From positions 1-64,000 of the forward strand of contig JBBRBX010000003.1 in assembly GCA_038205395.1 (NCBI GenBank): DNA of 64,000 bases, given 5' to 3'. The notes under the pieces were generated by a model. That model was not told where the DNA came from. It did not search any database and was given only the letters and a program-made list of their open reading frames with translations. A program made the position numbers and the translations under genes. Origin of the DNA: Fredericiella sp038205395 (GTDB taxonomy: Bacteria > Chloroflexota > Anaerolineae > Caldilineales > Caldilineaceae). Each line of letters opens with the position of its first letter. Within the stretch, counting starts at the first letter, position 1. Positions 45,852-53,620 of this stretch are shown here, piece by piece.

Positions 45852-46844
45852 TCAATACTCCTGCCGGAAGCGGCGGACAATCCAGCGGCTGATAATGTTC
45901 AGCACAAGTGTCATGAAAAAAAGCATCAAAGCAATGGCAAAGATGCTGTCATAGTCAATGGATTCAAAGGTCAGGTCACCGCCGCTGATGCGCACAATGT
46001 GACCTGTCATGGTTTCAGCCGCCTTAAACGGGTTGAGAAAATTCAGATTATTGAGTGTCTGGCCCCAACTGGTGAAGTTGCGCGGGCCGGAGCCGGCGGC
46101 AATCGCCACGACCATGGTTTCACCTACAGCGCGTGACATAGCCACGATAGAGGCCGCCGCCAATCCGGACACCGCCGCCGGCACTACAACACGCACCGCC
46201 GTTTCCAGCTTGGTGGCCCCCATCGCCAACGCACCTTCGCGCAGCGCGCGCGGCACAGCGTTGAGAGCGTCTTCACTCATGGAACTGACGAGTGGGATAA
46301 TCAGGATGCCGATTACGATACCGGCAGACGCTACGTTGAAGATTTCAACAGTATCTTTACCGAATATCGCCTGGAGCGCCGGCGTGACAAAACCGAGGGC
46401 AAAAAAGCCGAAGACCACCGTAGGAATGCCCGCCAGGACTTCCAATACCGGTTTCAAAATTGCCCGTGCATTGGGTGAGGCGTACTCGCTAAGATAAATG
46501 GCGATCATCAACCCCAGGGGAATGGCGACTACCAGCCCAATGGCGCTGGAGAGGATCGTGGCATTAAAGAGGGGAAAAATGCCGAACTGGTTGATACGCG
46601 GCTGCCACGCCGTGCCGGTGAAGAAAACCCAGATGGTGGCTTCGGGGCGCATAAAGAATACCCAGGCGTCATAGAGCAGCACCATAACGATCCCGGCGGT
46701 CACCAAGATCGAAACAAGGCCCGAAACGCGCAGGAAGAGTTGAATGACGGCTTCGCCGGGTCGCACTTTTTTGCGCAGGTCAATTGGCAAATCGAGATCG
46801 ACTTCGGCTAGAGATGTTGAGGCTGCTATCGTTGATTGGCTCAT
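45852..46844 (-). CDS. pstC: Phosphate ABC transporter permease PstC
   Basis: This 330-residue inner-membrane protein has the PstC hallmarks: first membrane segment SGLVSILVTAGIVMVLLYDA, then WVFFTGTAWQP before the core, the EAA-type loop LREGALAMGATKLETAV, and VVAIAAGSGPRNF in the last third. It pairs with PstA. The ATG at 46844 is used; an alternative GTG at 46856 is four codons upstream. A hairpin at 46889-46919 separates it from pstS. Confidence 0.97.
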   Translation of the reverse strand: MSQSTIAASTSLAEVDLDLPIDLRKKVRPGEAVIQLFLRVSGLVSILVTAGIVMVLLYDAWVFFMRPEATIWVFFTGTAWQPRINQFGIFPLFNATILSSAIGLVVAIPLGLMIAIYLSEYASPNARAILKPVLEVLAGIPTVVFGFFALGFVTPALQAIFGKDTVEIFNVASAGIVIGILIIPLVSSMSEDALNAVPRALREGALAMGATKLETAVRVVVPAAVSGLAAASIVAMSRAVGETMVVAIAAGSGPRNFTSWGQTLNNLNFLNPFKAAETMTGHIVRISGGDLTFESIDYDSIFAIALMLFFMTLVLNIISRWIVRRFRQEY

Positions 46845-46888
46845 TTCTTGTTCCACTTTTTTTCCCCAGCTTCAGCACCACCCAACAA

Positions 46889-46919
46889 GACACCGAGTGT
46901 TGTGAAAACACTCGGTGTC
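46889..46919 (-). terminator. Hairpin between pstS and pstC
   Basis: A 13-bp perfect stem GACACCGAGTGTT with a 5-nt loop. On the minus strand it is followed by TTGTTGGG, so only a poor U-tail. It probably stabilises pstS mRNA or attenuates entry into pstCAB. Confidence 0.7.
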
Positions 46920-46984
46920 CTGCCAGGCTGGTCTAGCCGGCTGTGGCTGACGAGTTACTGCCGGGCCCACTTACGAACGTTTCG

Positions 46985-48256
46985 TTACTGGCCGGTAGCG
47001 GTCAAAAATGCCTGCCTTGACACATCCAAGGCGCTTGGGGCAGCCTTGAAATAACCGACGCTGGAGATTTCATCGTCGACGTTGGTCAGGAAGAAATTGA
47101 TGAACGCAGCCACCTGCGGCTTGCTCTTCATCACCTCAGCATCCGAGTAGATGAAGAGCGGGCGGGCCAGCGGATATTCGCCGGCATCGACTGTCGCAAC
47201 CGTGGGTGAAACACCGTTAACGGCCAGGTCGCGCAGACGGCCAGCGTTTTCTTCAAAGTAAGCGAAGCCAAAGTAGCCGACGGCATACTTGTCGCCTTCC
47301 ACGCCTTGCACCAATATATTGTCATCCTCCGACAACTGCAGGTTGCCAGCGCTGAGCAGTGCTTCCTCACCCTTGCCCTTATCGGCTTCCGCATCCTTGA
47401 CATACATCGGATCCATGACTGCTTCGATGAAGTAGTCGAACGTACCCGAATCAGTGCCAGGGCTGAAGCGCTTGATAGGCTCAGCCGGCCAGGCCGGATT
47501 CACTTCCGACCAGTTGGTGTATTCATTCGAGAAGAGTTTGGCCAGTTCCTCCAGCGTAACACCTTCCTCGCCTACCCAGTCATTGGCAGGGTTGACGACA
47601 ATGGCCAGGGCATCAGTGCCGACACGGAATTCAATCGGTGTGCGGCCGATGGCGGCGCAGTTTGCGATCTCGCTGTCATTGATCGGGCGGCTGGCGTTAG
47701 AGACGTCGGTTTCGCCGGCTGTGCAGAAGCGCTGGAAACCGGCGCCGCTGCCGATACTGTTGATCGTAATATTGCCGGCGTAGCCTTCGCTCACAAAGCG
47801 CTCAGCAATGCGCTCGGCAAGCGGATAGACCGTCGAACTGCCGGCGGCGATGATGTCGCCCGTGACGGAGAGCGGATCGACCTCAGGCAGCACCACACCG
47901 GGAGCAGCAGCTTCCGTGGTGGCTTCCATGGTGTCGGTCATTTCCGTCGTACCGGTCATTTCCGTCGTACCGGTCATTTCCGTCGTACCGGTCATTTCCG
48001 TCGTACCGGTCATTTCCGTTGTGTCCGTCATGGGCATGGTTTCGGTCATACCCGCCGTATCCGTCATTTCCGCCGTGGCTTCCATGGTGGCAGCTTCAGT
48101 TGCGGCTTCAGTTGCGGCCTCAGTTGCGGCCTCAGTTGCGGCAGCCTCAGTGGTGGCCTCGCCTGCAGCAGGGGCAGCCGGGGTCGCGGCGCCGCCACAA
48201 GCGGCCATGAGCAACATTGCAACCATCAACAATGCAGCCATTGTCATTTTACGCAT
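46985..48256 (-). CDS. pstS: Phosphate-binding lipoprotein PstS
   Basis: This 423-residue protein has a lipobox LLMAAC and then a low-complexity linker of about 90 residues rich in Ala, Thr, Glu and Met. The linker includes four EATTEA-type units and four exact TTEMTG units. The binding domain follows, with phosphate-ligand elements AAGSSTVYPLAERIAERF, NSIGSGAGFQRF, NASRPIND and FSPGTDSGTFDYF. The start has AAAGGAG about 9 nt upstream. It delivers phosphate to PstCA. Candidate Pho boxes lie 110-175 nt upstream. The long Thr/Glu/Met linker probably lifts the binding domain away from the membrane. Confidence 0.97.
   Translation of the reverse strand: MRKMTMAALLMVAMLLMAACGGAATPAAPAAGEATTEAAATEAATEAATEAATEAATMEATAEMTDTAGMTETMPMTDTTEMTGTTEMTGTTEMTGTTEMTGTTEMTDTMEATTEAAAPGVVLPEVDPLSVTGDIIAAGSSTVYPLAERIAERFVSEGYAGNITINSIGSGAGFQRFCTAGETDVSNASRPINDSEIANCAAIGRTPIEFRVGTDALAIVVNPANDWVGEEGVTLEELAKLFSNEYTNWSEVNPAWPAEPIKRFSPGTDSGTFDYFIEAVMDPMYVKDAEADKGKGEEALLSAGNLQLSEDDNILVQGVEGDKYAVGYFGFAYFEENAGRLRDLAVNGVSPTVATVDAGEYPLARPLFIYSDAEVMKSKPQVAAFINFFLTNVDDEISSVGYFKAAPSALDVSRQAFLTATGQ
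47941..48012. repeat. Four exact 18-bp tandem repeats in the pstS linker
   Basis: The unit tttccgtcgtaccggtca is repeated four times without change, with degenerate units on both sides. On the minus strand it encodes TTEMTG-type units. Copy number changes would keep the frame. Confidence 0.9.
48094..48141. repeat. Four 12-bp tandem repeats in the pstS linker
   Basis: Units cttcagttgcgg (two) and cctcagttgcgg (two) in a row, encoding Ala-Thr-Glu-Ala on the minus strand. In frame, so copy number may vary without frameshift. Confidence 0.85.
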
Positions 48257-48366
48257 CGCGTGATAACTCCTTTTCTGATCCTAAGCCTTTGTTTGTACCC
48301 CGAACCGCAAAGTGTCGGCATACGGAGTAAGCAAGTGCATTGCTGTCCTTTATCATGAAGGATAGG

Positions 48367-48432
48367 AGTTAATAAATGCGCGAGGTGCAGTTAATATGCA
48401 GTCAAGATTGTGTTATTGGAAGGTTAACAAGT
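48367..48432 (-). promoter_or_regulatory. Candidate Pho box upstream of pstS
   Basis: Elements in strict 11-bp register on the plus strand: GTTAAT (48368), none at 48379, GTTAAT (48390), GTCAAG (48401), GTTATT (48412), GTTAAC (48423). Spacing and TTAAC core match the direct repeats bound by PhoB/PhoP/SphR-type regulators. They lie about 110-175 nt before the pstS start and overlap the kinase 3' end. Confidence 0.6.
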
Positions 48433-49892
48433 GGTAGCGTAAAGGAGAATGTGCTGCCTTTGCCTTCGATGCTCTCCACCCACAGGCGGCCATTGTGCGC
48501 CTGGATGGTATGTTTGGCAATGGCGAGGCCCAAGCCGGTGCCGCCCCCCGAGCGGGCGCGGTCAGCTTTGTAAAAGCGTTCAAAGATGCGCGCCAGTTCC
48601 TCAACAGGGATGCCGGTCCCCGTATCAGCCACGGAGACGACCACACCATCGTGTACGGCACGCGCTGTCACCGTCACAAACCCGCCGGCGGCAGTAAACT
48701 TAATGGCGTTGTGCACTAAATTGATCACCACCTGGCGAATGCGGTCGGCATCGACCAAAACCTGCGGCAGGTCACCAGGCAGCACAACCGTCAGCGTAAT
48801 GCCGGCGCGCGTCGCCTGGGCGCGCAGCCGGTCTACTGCCGGCTCTATCAACAGCAGCACGGCAGAGGGGAAGAGACGCAGCGGCGCCTGGCCGGACTCT
48901 ATGCGCGAAAGTTCCAGCAGTTCCTGCACCATCTGCGTCATCGAATCCACTTCGACTTCCATGCGGCCCAAAAAATGCTCTGCCGCCGGCGGATCACCCA
49001 TAGCGCCGTCGCGCAACGTATCGACCAGGGCTTTGATGGAAGCCAGCGGGGTGCGCAGTTCATGTGAAATGTTGCTGACAAAATCACGCCGCACGGCTTC
49101 AAGACGGTAGAGATGGCTTAAATCCTGGAGCAGCACCAGAAAGCCATTGGATACGCCTTTGAGAAAAGGTGTGACACTAATGCGCAAGAAAAAGCCGGCG
49201 CTAAGTTCCACGGTAGCCGTCTGCTCTTCGCGTCTTTGTGCGCAGTTCTGCCAAACATCGGCCAAACGATAGTCGCGTACAACCTGTACGAATGACTCAT
49301 TGAGCGCCTTTTCGGCGGAAGCACGCAGGAGCCGCTCCGCAGAGGGGTTCATCAAGGTGACATAGCCGCCGCGATCCAGCATAATGACACCATCGCTCAT
49401 GCTGTGCAAAACCGTGTCGAAGCGGTCGCGGTCACGCTTGCGGCGGATCGCCGTACGCTCGCTGCGTTCCGCCAGCCGGTTCACAGCTCGGCTCAGCTCC
49501 CCCAATTCGCCGGCCGCCTGCAAATCCGTGCGGGCAGCATAATCGCCGCGCGCCAGGCGGAGCACGACGCCGGTCACGCGCCGCATTTGGCCGGCATTGA
49601 CCTGCAAGGCTCCAACAAAGAGCGCCGTCAGCAGAACAACAGCAGCCAAAGCGGCGAATGCAGCCTCACCCGCATCAAGCGGCAGCCTCTGCCATACATA
49701 GACGCCCAGCCCGCCCACAACCGCCAACACTGCCACAAACATGACCAGCGTCAAACGCCAGTAGAGCCGCTGCACAGCCCAGAGATAGCGACAGTGCTGC
49801 AGCCGGGCAGCGCGCTTTTGCGGCGGCGCCTCTTCCTTGAGGAGCGCCGGTGATTGTGTCCCGATCAGTTCCGGCAGCGATGAATCACGCAT
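48402..49892 (-). CDS. phoR: PhoR-like membrane sensor histidine kinase
   Basis: This 496-residue protein has two close membrane segments (LVMFVAVLAVVGGLGVYVW; AALAAVVLLTALFVGALQV) and therefore almost no periplasmic sensor domain, as in PhoR. A HAMP region follows (RLARGDYAARTDLQAAGELG), then a PAS domain (VLHSMSDGVIMLDRGGYVTL). The phosphoacceptor is the His of SNISHELRTPLASIKALVD. The ATPase motifs are VINLVHNAIKFT, VADTGTGIP and GGGTGLGLAIAKH. It lies directly between the phoB-like regulator and pstS, so phosphate-starvation sensing with PstSCAB is the likely role. The ATG at 49892 has AAGGG upstream; an extension to 49931 is possible but has no clear site. Confidence 0.93.
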   Translation of the reverse strand: MRDSSLPELIGTQSPALLKEEAPPQKRAARLQHCRYLWAVQRLYWRLTLVMFVAVLAVVGGLGVYVWQRLPLDAGEAAFAALAAVVLLTALFVGALQVNAGQMRRVTGVVLRLARGDYAARTDLQAAGELGELSRAVNRLAERSERTAIRRKRDRDRFDTVLHSMSDGVIMLDRGGYVTLMNPSAERLLRASAEKALNESFVQVVRDYRLADVWQNCAQRREEQTATVELSAGFFLRISVTPFLKGVSNGFLVLLQDLSHLYRLEAVRRDFVSNISHELRTPLASIKALVDTLRDGAMGDPPAAEHFLGRMEVEVDSMTQMVQELLELSRIESGQAPLRLFPSAVLLLIEPAVDRLRAQATRAGITLTVVLPGDLPQVLVDADRIRQVVINLVHNAIKFTAAGGFVTVTARAVHDGVVVSVADTGTGIPVEELARIFERFYKADRARSGGGTGLGLAIAKHTIQAHNGRLWVESIEGKGSTFSFTLPLVNLPITQS

Positions 49893-49947
49893 AATAGAGC
49901 CCTTGCAGCGACTTTGAGCCGGTGCAAGCAAAAAATAGCAGCCAATC

Positions 49948-49975
49948 GTTAACGCTGCGTCAACCCAAAGTTAAC
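49948..49975 (-). promoter_or_regulatory. Candidate Pho box upstream of the phoR-like gene
   Basis: GTTAAC at 49948, GTCAAC at 49959 and GTTAAC at 49970, exactly 11 bp apart. The last overlaps the stop of the phoB-like gene. The kinase start is 56 nt downstream. This suggests the kinase and following genes have their own autoregulated promoter. Confidence 0.6.
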
Positions 49976-50708
49976 CTTCAAACCGATAACCGATACTGCG
50001 CACAGTAACGATGCGAGTGGGATTGGAGGCATCGCGCTCGATCTTTTCGCGCAGCCAGCGCACGTGCACGTCTACTGTGCGGCTGCCGCCGTCATACTCC
50101 CACCCCCACACCCGCTCCAAAATCAGATCACGGCTCAAGACTATGCCGCGGTTACGGGCCAGAAAGGTGAGAAGATCGAACTCTTTGGGTTTCAAGTGAA
50201 AAACCTGGCCGTCGCGCGTCAATTCGCGGCGGCTCAAATCAATGACCAGCGTATCGAAAACCATCTTTTCAGTGATGACATCCGGCTGTGGCGTCGATGC
50301 CACTACTTCCCGATCCAGGCGCACGCGGCGCAGGAGCGCCTTGACTCGAGCCACCAATTCGCGCATACTAAACGGCTTGGTGAGGTAGTCATCGGCGCCG
50401 ACTTCCAGCCCGACGATCTTGTCGATCTCCTCCGTGCGCGCCGTCAGCATCAGGATTGGCACGCTCGTCTCCTGGCGCAGAATGCGGCAGATTTCGAAGC
50501 CGTCCAGGCCCGGCAGCATGATATCCAGCACCACCAGGTCAGGTGTATACTTGCGCGCCGTTTCGAGCGCGGCGCGGCCATCCATGGCCGTATACACCTC
50601 ATATCCCTGCCGCCGCAGCGAATAATCAAGCGTCTCCACAAGCGTCTGCTCGTCCTCCACCACCAGTATCTTTGCTTTGTCTTCGCTCACAAATTCCATT
50701 TCTCCCAT
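49971..50708 (-). CDS. phoB: PhoB/PhoP-like response regulator (OmpR family)
   Basis: From the ATG at 50708 the protein is 245 residues. The receiver domain has KILVVEDEQ, the phosphoacceptor Asp 62 in VVLDIMLPGLDG, and the switch Lys in DDYLTKPFSMRELVARV. The winged-helix DNA-binding domain of OmpR type reads HLKPKEFDLLTFLARNRG and SRTVDVHVRWLREKIE. It should be phosphorylated by the kinase encoded next and bind direct repeats such as the 11-bp arrays nearby. Other in-frame ATGs at 50717 and 50699 exist; 50708 has the best-placed GGAG (9 nt). Confidence 0.95.
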   Translation of the reverse strand: MGEMEFVSEDKAKILVVEDEQTLVETLDYSLRRQGYEVYTAMDGRAALETARKYTPDLVVLDIMLPGLDGFEICRILRQETSVPILMLTARTEEIDKIVGLEVGADDYLTKPFSMRELVARVKALLRRVRLDREVVASTPQPDVITEKMVFDTLVIDLSRRELTRDGQVFHLKPKEFDLLTFLARNRGIVLSRDLILERVWGWEYDGGSRTVDVHVRWLREKIERDASNPTRIVTVRSIGYRFEG

Positions 50709-50723
50709 CGTAGCCATCTCCGT

Positions 50724-51611
50724 TTAACCGGCCAGCCCCGCCTTGCGCAGGGAGCGGCGGCTGCCGGCGCCCTGCACCAATCCTCGCATAAGGGCGGCAA
50801 TAATCACAATCGCTCCTCCCACCATCGTCAACGGGCCGGGCATCTCACCATAGAACAGCAGCACCCAAATGGGGTTGAGTATCGGCTCCAGCGTCGACAA
50901 GAGAACAATTTCCAAGGCAGGAAGCCGCTTGATGGCGTAGCCATACAAGATGAAGGGAATCCCCAGTTGAAAGATTCCCAAAAACAGCACGATGCCCCAG
51001 TCCAGCGGCGTTGGCGTGGCAGTCAGCAGAAAAGGCAGGCCAATGGCGGCAGCCAGCAGGTGCCCCAAAAGCACCGTCTCATAGGGGGAGCCATCCTTCT
51101 GCTTGCGCAGAAACAGCGTCATCCAGGCCATCGTCACACCGGAAGCAATAGCCAGCAGGTTGCCCAATTGGCCGGCGGCGGTCAGCCTATCGCCGAAGAA
51201 CAGCAGCATCCCCACCGCAATCAGCCCCATCGTTGCATAATCAATGGGCCGTGGGCGTTCGTGCAAGTACCAGCTTCCGAACAACGCCACCCACAGCGGG
51301 GCAGTATATTGCAGCAGAATGGCATTGGCGGCCGAAGTCAACTGTGTAGCAGTCACAAAAAGAGCAAAGGTGACTGCCTGGGCAAACGCACCCCCAATCT
51401 GCGGCACAGACCAGGTAAAACGGGGGCGGCGAATGTAGAGAGCCAGCACTGCCGCGGCCAGCAGCGAGCGCCCGCCCACAATTGCCAGCGCAGGCAGTGT
51501 GGACTCTTTAATCAACAGACCGCTTGTACTCCACAACGTTACACAAATCAACAGCAGCCAGACCGCTTTGCGCTCTTGCTGCGCACCAGCCGCCTCAATT
51601 TTGTCTTCCAC
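50724..51611 (-). CDS. EamA/DMT-superfamily transporter
   Basis: This 295-residue inner-membrane protein has ten predicted helices in two EamA halves: LLLICVTLWSTSGLLIKEST, then AILLQYTAPLWVALFGSWYLHERP, and later EIVLLSTLEPILNPIWVLLFYGE. The repeated tail of P-x-x-x-A/L-x-x-x-E-type helices is typical for drug/metabolite exporters. The start is GTG at 51611 with AGAGG 6 nt before it. The stop lies 15 nt before the phoB-like gene, so the two may share a transcript, but no phosphate-related role is implied by family. The substrate is unknown. Confidence 0.9.
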   Translation of the reverse strand: MEDKIEAAGAQQERKAVWLLLICVTLWSTSGLLIKESTLPALAIVGGRSLLAAAVLALYIRRPRFTWSVPQIGGAFAQAVTFALFVTATQLTSAANAILLQYTAPLWVALFGSWYLHERPRPIDYATMGLIAVGMLLFFGDRLTAAGQLGNLLAIASGVTMAWMTLFLRKQKDGSPYETVLLGHLLAAAIGLPFLLTATPTPLDWGIVLFLGIFQLGIPFILYGYAIKRLPALEIVLLSTLEPILNPIWVLLFYGEMPGPLTMVGGAIVIIAALMRGLVQGAGSRRSLRKAGLAG

Positions 51612-51676
51612 CGGAAGCCTCTACTCCCTTACTGCCGCCTGGTCATCTCAGACTGGTTTTCTCAGACATAGAGTCA

Positions 51677-53335
51677 CTAAAAGCCGCCGGGCAGAAAGGC
51701 TACCAGCAGTTGTGCCAGGATAATTTTGGCGATGGTCGCCATCGGAAAGGCAAGCGCATAGCCGTGGTTGGGCAGATCGTTCTTGGCCTGTGTCACCGCA
51801 TAAGCCTGTACGGCAGGCTGCGTGTGTACAGCCGCCATCATGCCAATCGCCAAACCAAACGGAATCTTGAGCAGTTTGTAGGCAATCACCAGGAACAGGA
51901 AGGTAGTCAGCAGCGATACAACGGCCCCGGCGACCAGGATTTGCAGACCACCTGCGTTTTGCAGCGTGGAGAGAAAAGTGTAGCCGGAGCGGATGCCGAT
52001 GCCTGCCAAGAGAATGGTCAAACCGACTTGCCGCAAGGTGAGGTTGGCGCTGTAGGGCAGGCTCCAAACCATGGGCCCCGTGCGGCGCAGTGCGCTGAGA
52101 ATTAAGGCGACGATCAGCGGGCCGCCTGCCTCGCCAAGACGAAACTGAATGCCGCCGGGCAGCGAAATGGGAATCATGCCGATCAGCAGACCCAGTGAAA
52201 GCCCCACGCCAAGAGACAAAAGATTGATTTCACTCAACGAACGATACGAATCGCCAAAGAACTCGCTGATCGGCTTGACCTGGCTGCGCGGGGCGACAAA
52301 ACGCACACGGTCGCCCAGTTCCAACACCAGGTCGGCCGTCGCCAGCAGTTCAATGTCGCCGCGACGCACGCGCGTCACAATGGCGCCGAATTTCTGCGGC
52401 AGATCCAGATCCGACAGCCTCTTGCCCACCAAGCTCTGCTGCGAGACAAAGACACGGCGAAAATCATAGGCGCTGCGATCCAGATCCAACTGTTCTTCGG
52501 CAGGCGTGCCCATTTCTCGCACAACCGCATCTACATGCTCCGGTGTGCCGATGATGCTGAGCAGATCACCGGCGTGCAGTACAGTATCGCGCGTGGTGAG
52601 TTCAACGGTGTTGCCCTGGCGGATACGACCGAAGATCACTCCCCACTGTTGATGCGGAGTCAGGTCGCGCAACGGAATATTGAGGAAGGCAGGATTGGTA
52701 AGCAGCACGGTGCGGTTGTAGATTTCTTGCTCGACGGGAAACATATCGCGCACGCGCTGGGCATCGGCGCGGTAGTTGATGTTCCAGAGGCCGCGCAAGA
52801 TGGTAATGGCGAGCATCGGCCCGATCACGCCCATTGGATAGCTGACCGAGTAGCCGACCACTGGGGCGGCGGCCGCTGCTTTGGCAATATCGGCGGGCGC
52901 TGTGGTGGCGATGTAGTTGGTGACCTGCGCAAGCGCCGGCGTGTTGGTAAGGGCGCCGGTAAAGATACCTGCGCTCACTGACGGCTTGAAACCAAAAGCA
53001 AAGTGCTCGGCCACCACCACCGCCGCGGCTAAAATCAGCACGCCGGCCACCACCAGATTATCGCGCAGCCCGCTGCGCGAAAAGGAGGCAAAAAAGCCTG
53101 GCCCGCTGGCCAGCCCCACTGTGTACACGAACAGCACCAGCCCCAGCGAAACGACGATCGGCGGCAGCGTCAACCGCTCGTCAAGTGCGCCAAAAAAGAG
53201 GCCCACAAAAAGCACCGCGGCCACACCAAGTCCCGTCCCTTTGATTTTGATTTCTCCCAGCGCATATCCAATGGCAGAAACGACGAACAGCAACAAAAGT
53301 GGCTGTTCAACAAGCAGATCGATTACGCGTTCCAT
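51677..53335 (-). CDS. AspT/YidE-type transporter with two TrkA-C domains
   Basis: This 552-residue inner-membrane protein has the family layout. An N-terminal membrane half (about 1-175) includes GVAAVLFVGLFFGALDERL. Two soluble TrkA_C domains (about 200-290 and 295-370) follow, with LLSIIGTPEHVDAVVREMG and VLELGDRVRFVAPRSQV. A second membrane half reaches the C-terminus. The family includes the aspartate:alanine exchanger AspT and the YidE/YbjL proteins; substrate and direction here are unknown. The ATG follows GGAAAGGG. It is divergent from the nitrite reductase gene and lies upstream of the DMT transporter. Confidence 0.92.
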   Translation of the reverse strand: MERVIDLLVEQPLLLLFVVSAIGYALGEIKIKGTGLGVAAVLFVGLFFGALDERLTLPPIVVSLGLVLFVYTVGLASGPGFFASFSRSGLRDNLVVAGVLILAAAVVVAEHFAFGFKPSVSAGIFTGALTNTPALAQVTNYIATTAPADIAKAAAAAPVVGYSVSYPMGVIGPMLAITILRGLWNINYRADAQRVRDMFPVEQEIYNRTVLLTNPAFLNIPLRDLTPHQQWGVIFGRIRQGNTVELTTRDTVLHAGDLLSIIGTPEHVDAVVREMGTPAEEQLDLDRSAYDFRRVFVSQQSLVGKRLSDLDLPQKFGAIVTRVRRGDIELLATADLVLELGDRVRFVAPRSQVKPISEFFGDSYRSLSEINLLSLGVGLSLGLLIGMIPISLPGGIQFRLGEAGGPLIVALILSALRRTGPMVWSLPYSANLTLRQVGLTILLAGIGIRSGYTFLSTLQNAGGLQILVAGAVVSLLTTFLFLVIAYKLLKIPFGLAIGMMAAVHTQPAVQAYAVTQAKNDLPNHGYALAFPMATIAKIILAQLLVAFLPGGF

Positions 53336-53518
53336 AAAACCCTTTCCAAAAAAGAATGGTTAACGCGCTCAGTATAGACGATGTAGGCGTGTGTTCAAAT
53401 GGAGGGAGGCGAAGTCAAACAAAGTTGTGGCTGTCGGACAAGGTCCTTTGTCGCCTGCGATCCGTATTCGTAGACAAAATCCATATCCACATCTATGGAC
53501 GAACCCCACACCCTCTGC

Positions 53519-53589
53519 TTGCCTAGCATTACAAAAGACAATATAGCCTGATTTGATGCATACTTGCTGTGGACAAGCGTGCGACAAGC
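53519..53589 (+). promoter_or_regulatory. Candidate nirK promoter and 11-bp-spaced direct repeat
   Basis: TTGCCT (53519-53524) and TATAGC (53542-53547) are 17 nt apart, a fair sigma-70 pair. GACAAGC occurs at 53572 and 53583 in 11-bp register between this promoter and the start at 53621. I see no clear FNR/NNR-type box. The rest of the 285-nt divergent region (53336-53620) holds no gene. Confidence 0.35.
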
Positions 53590-53620
53590 AAATTATGGCA
53601 CACAAGAGGGAGAAAAGAAC

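Noticed and set aside
47936..48145. Short tandem repeats considered as a regulatory array or CRISPR
   Set aside because: The units are 18 and 12 bp, in frame, contiguous and translate to the Thr/Glu/Met and Ala/Thr/Glu linker of PstS.
50064..51671. 535-codon open frame on the plus strand
   Set aside because: Antisense to the phoB-like and DMT transporter genes, which have clear motifs; its product is a Gln/His/Arg-rich composition artefact.
53336..53620. TTGATGCATACTTG near 53553 as an FNR/NNR-type site for nirK
   Set aside because: The second half does not match ATCAA; the palindrome is too poor to support the call.
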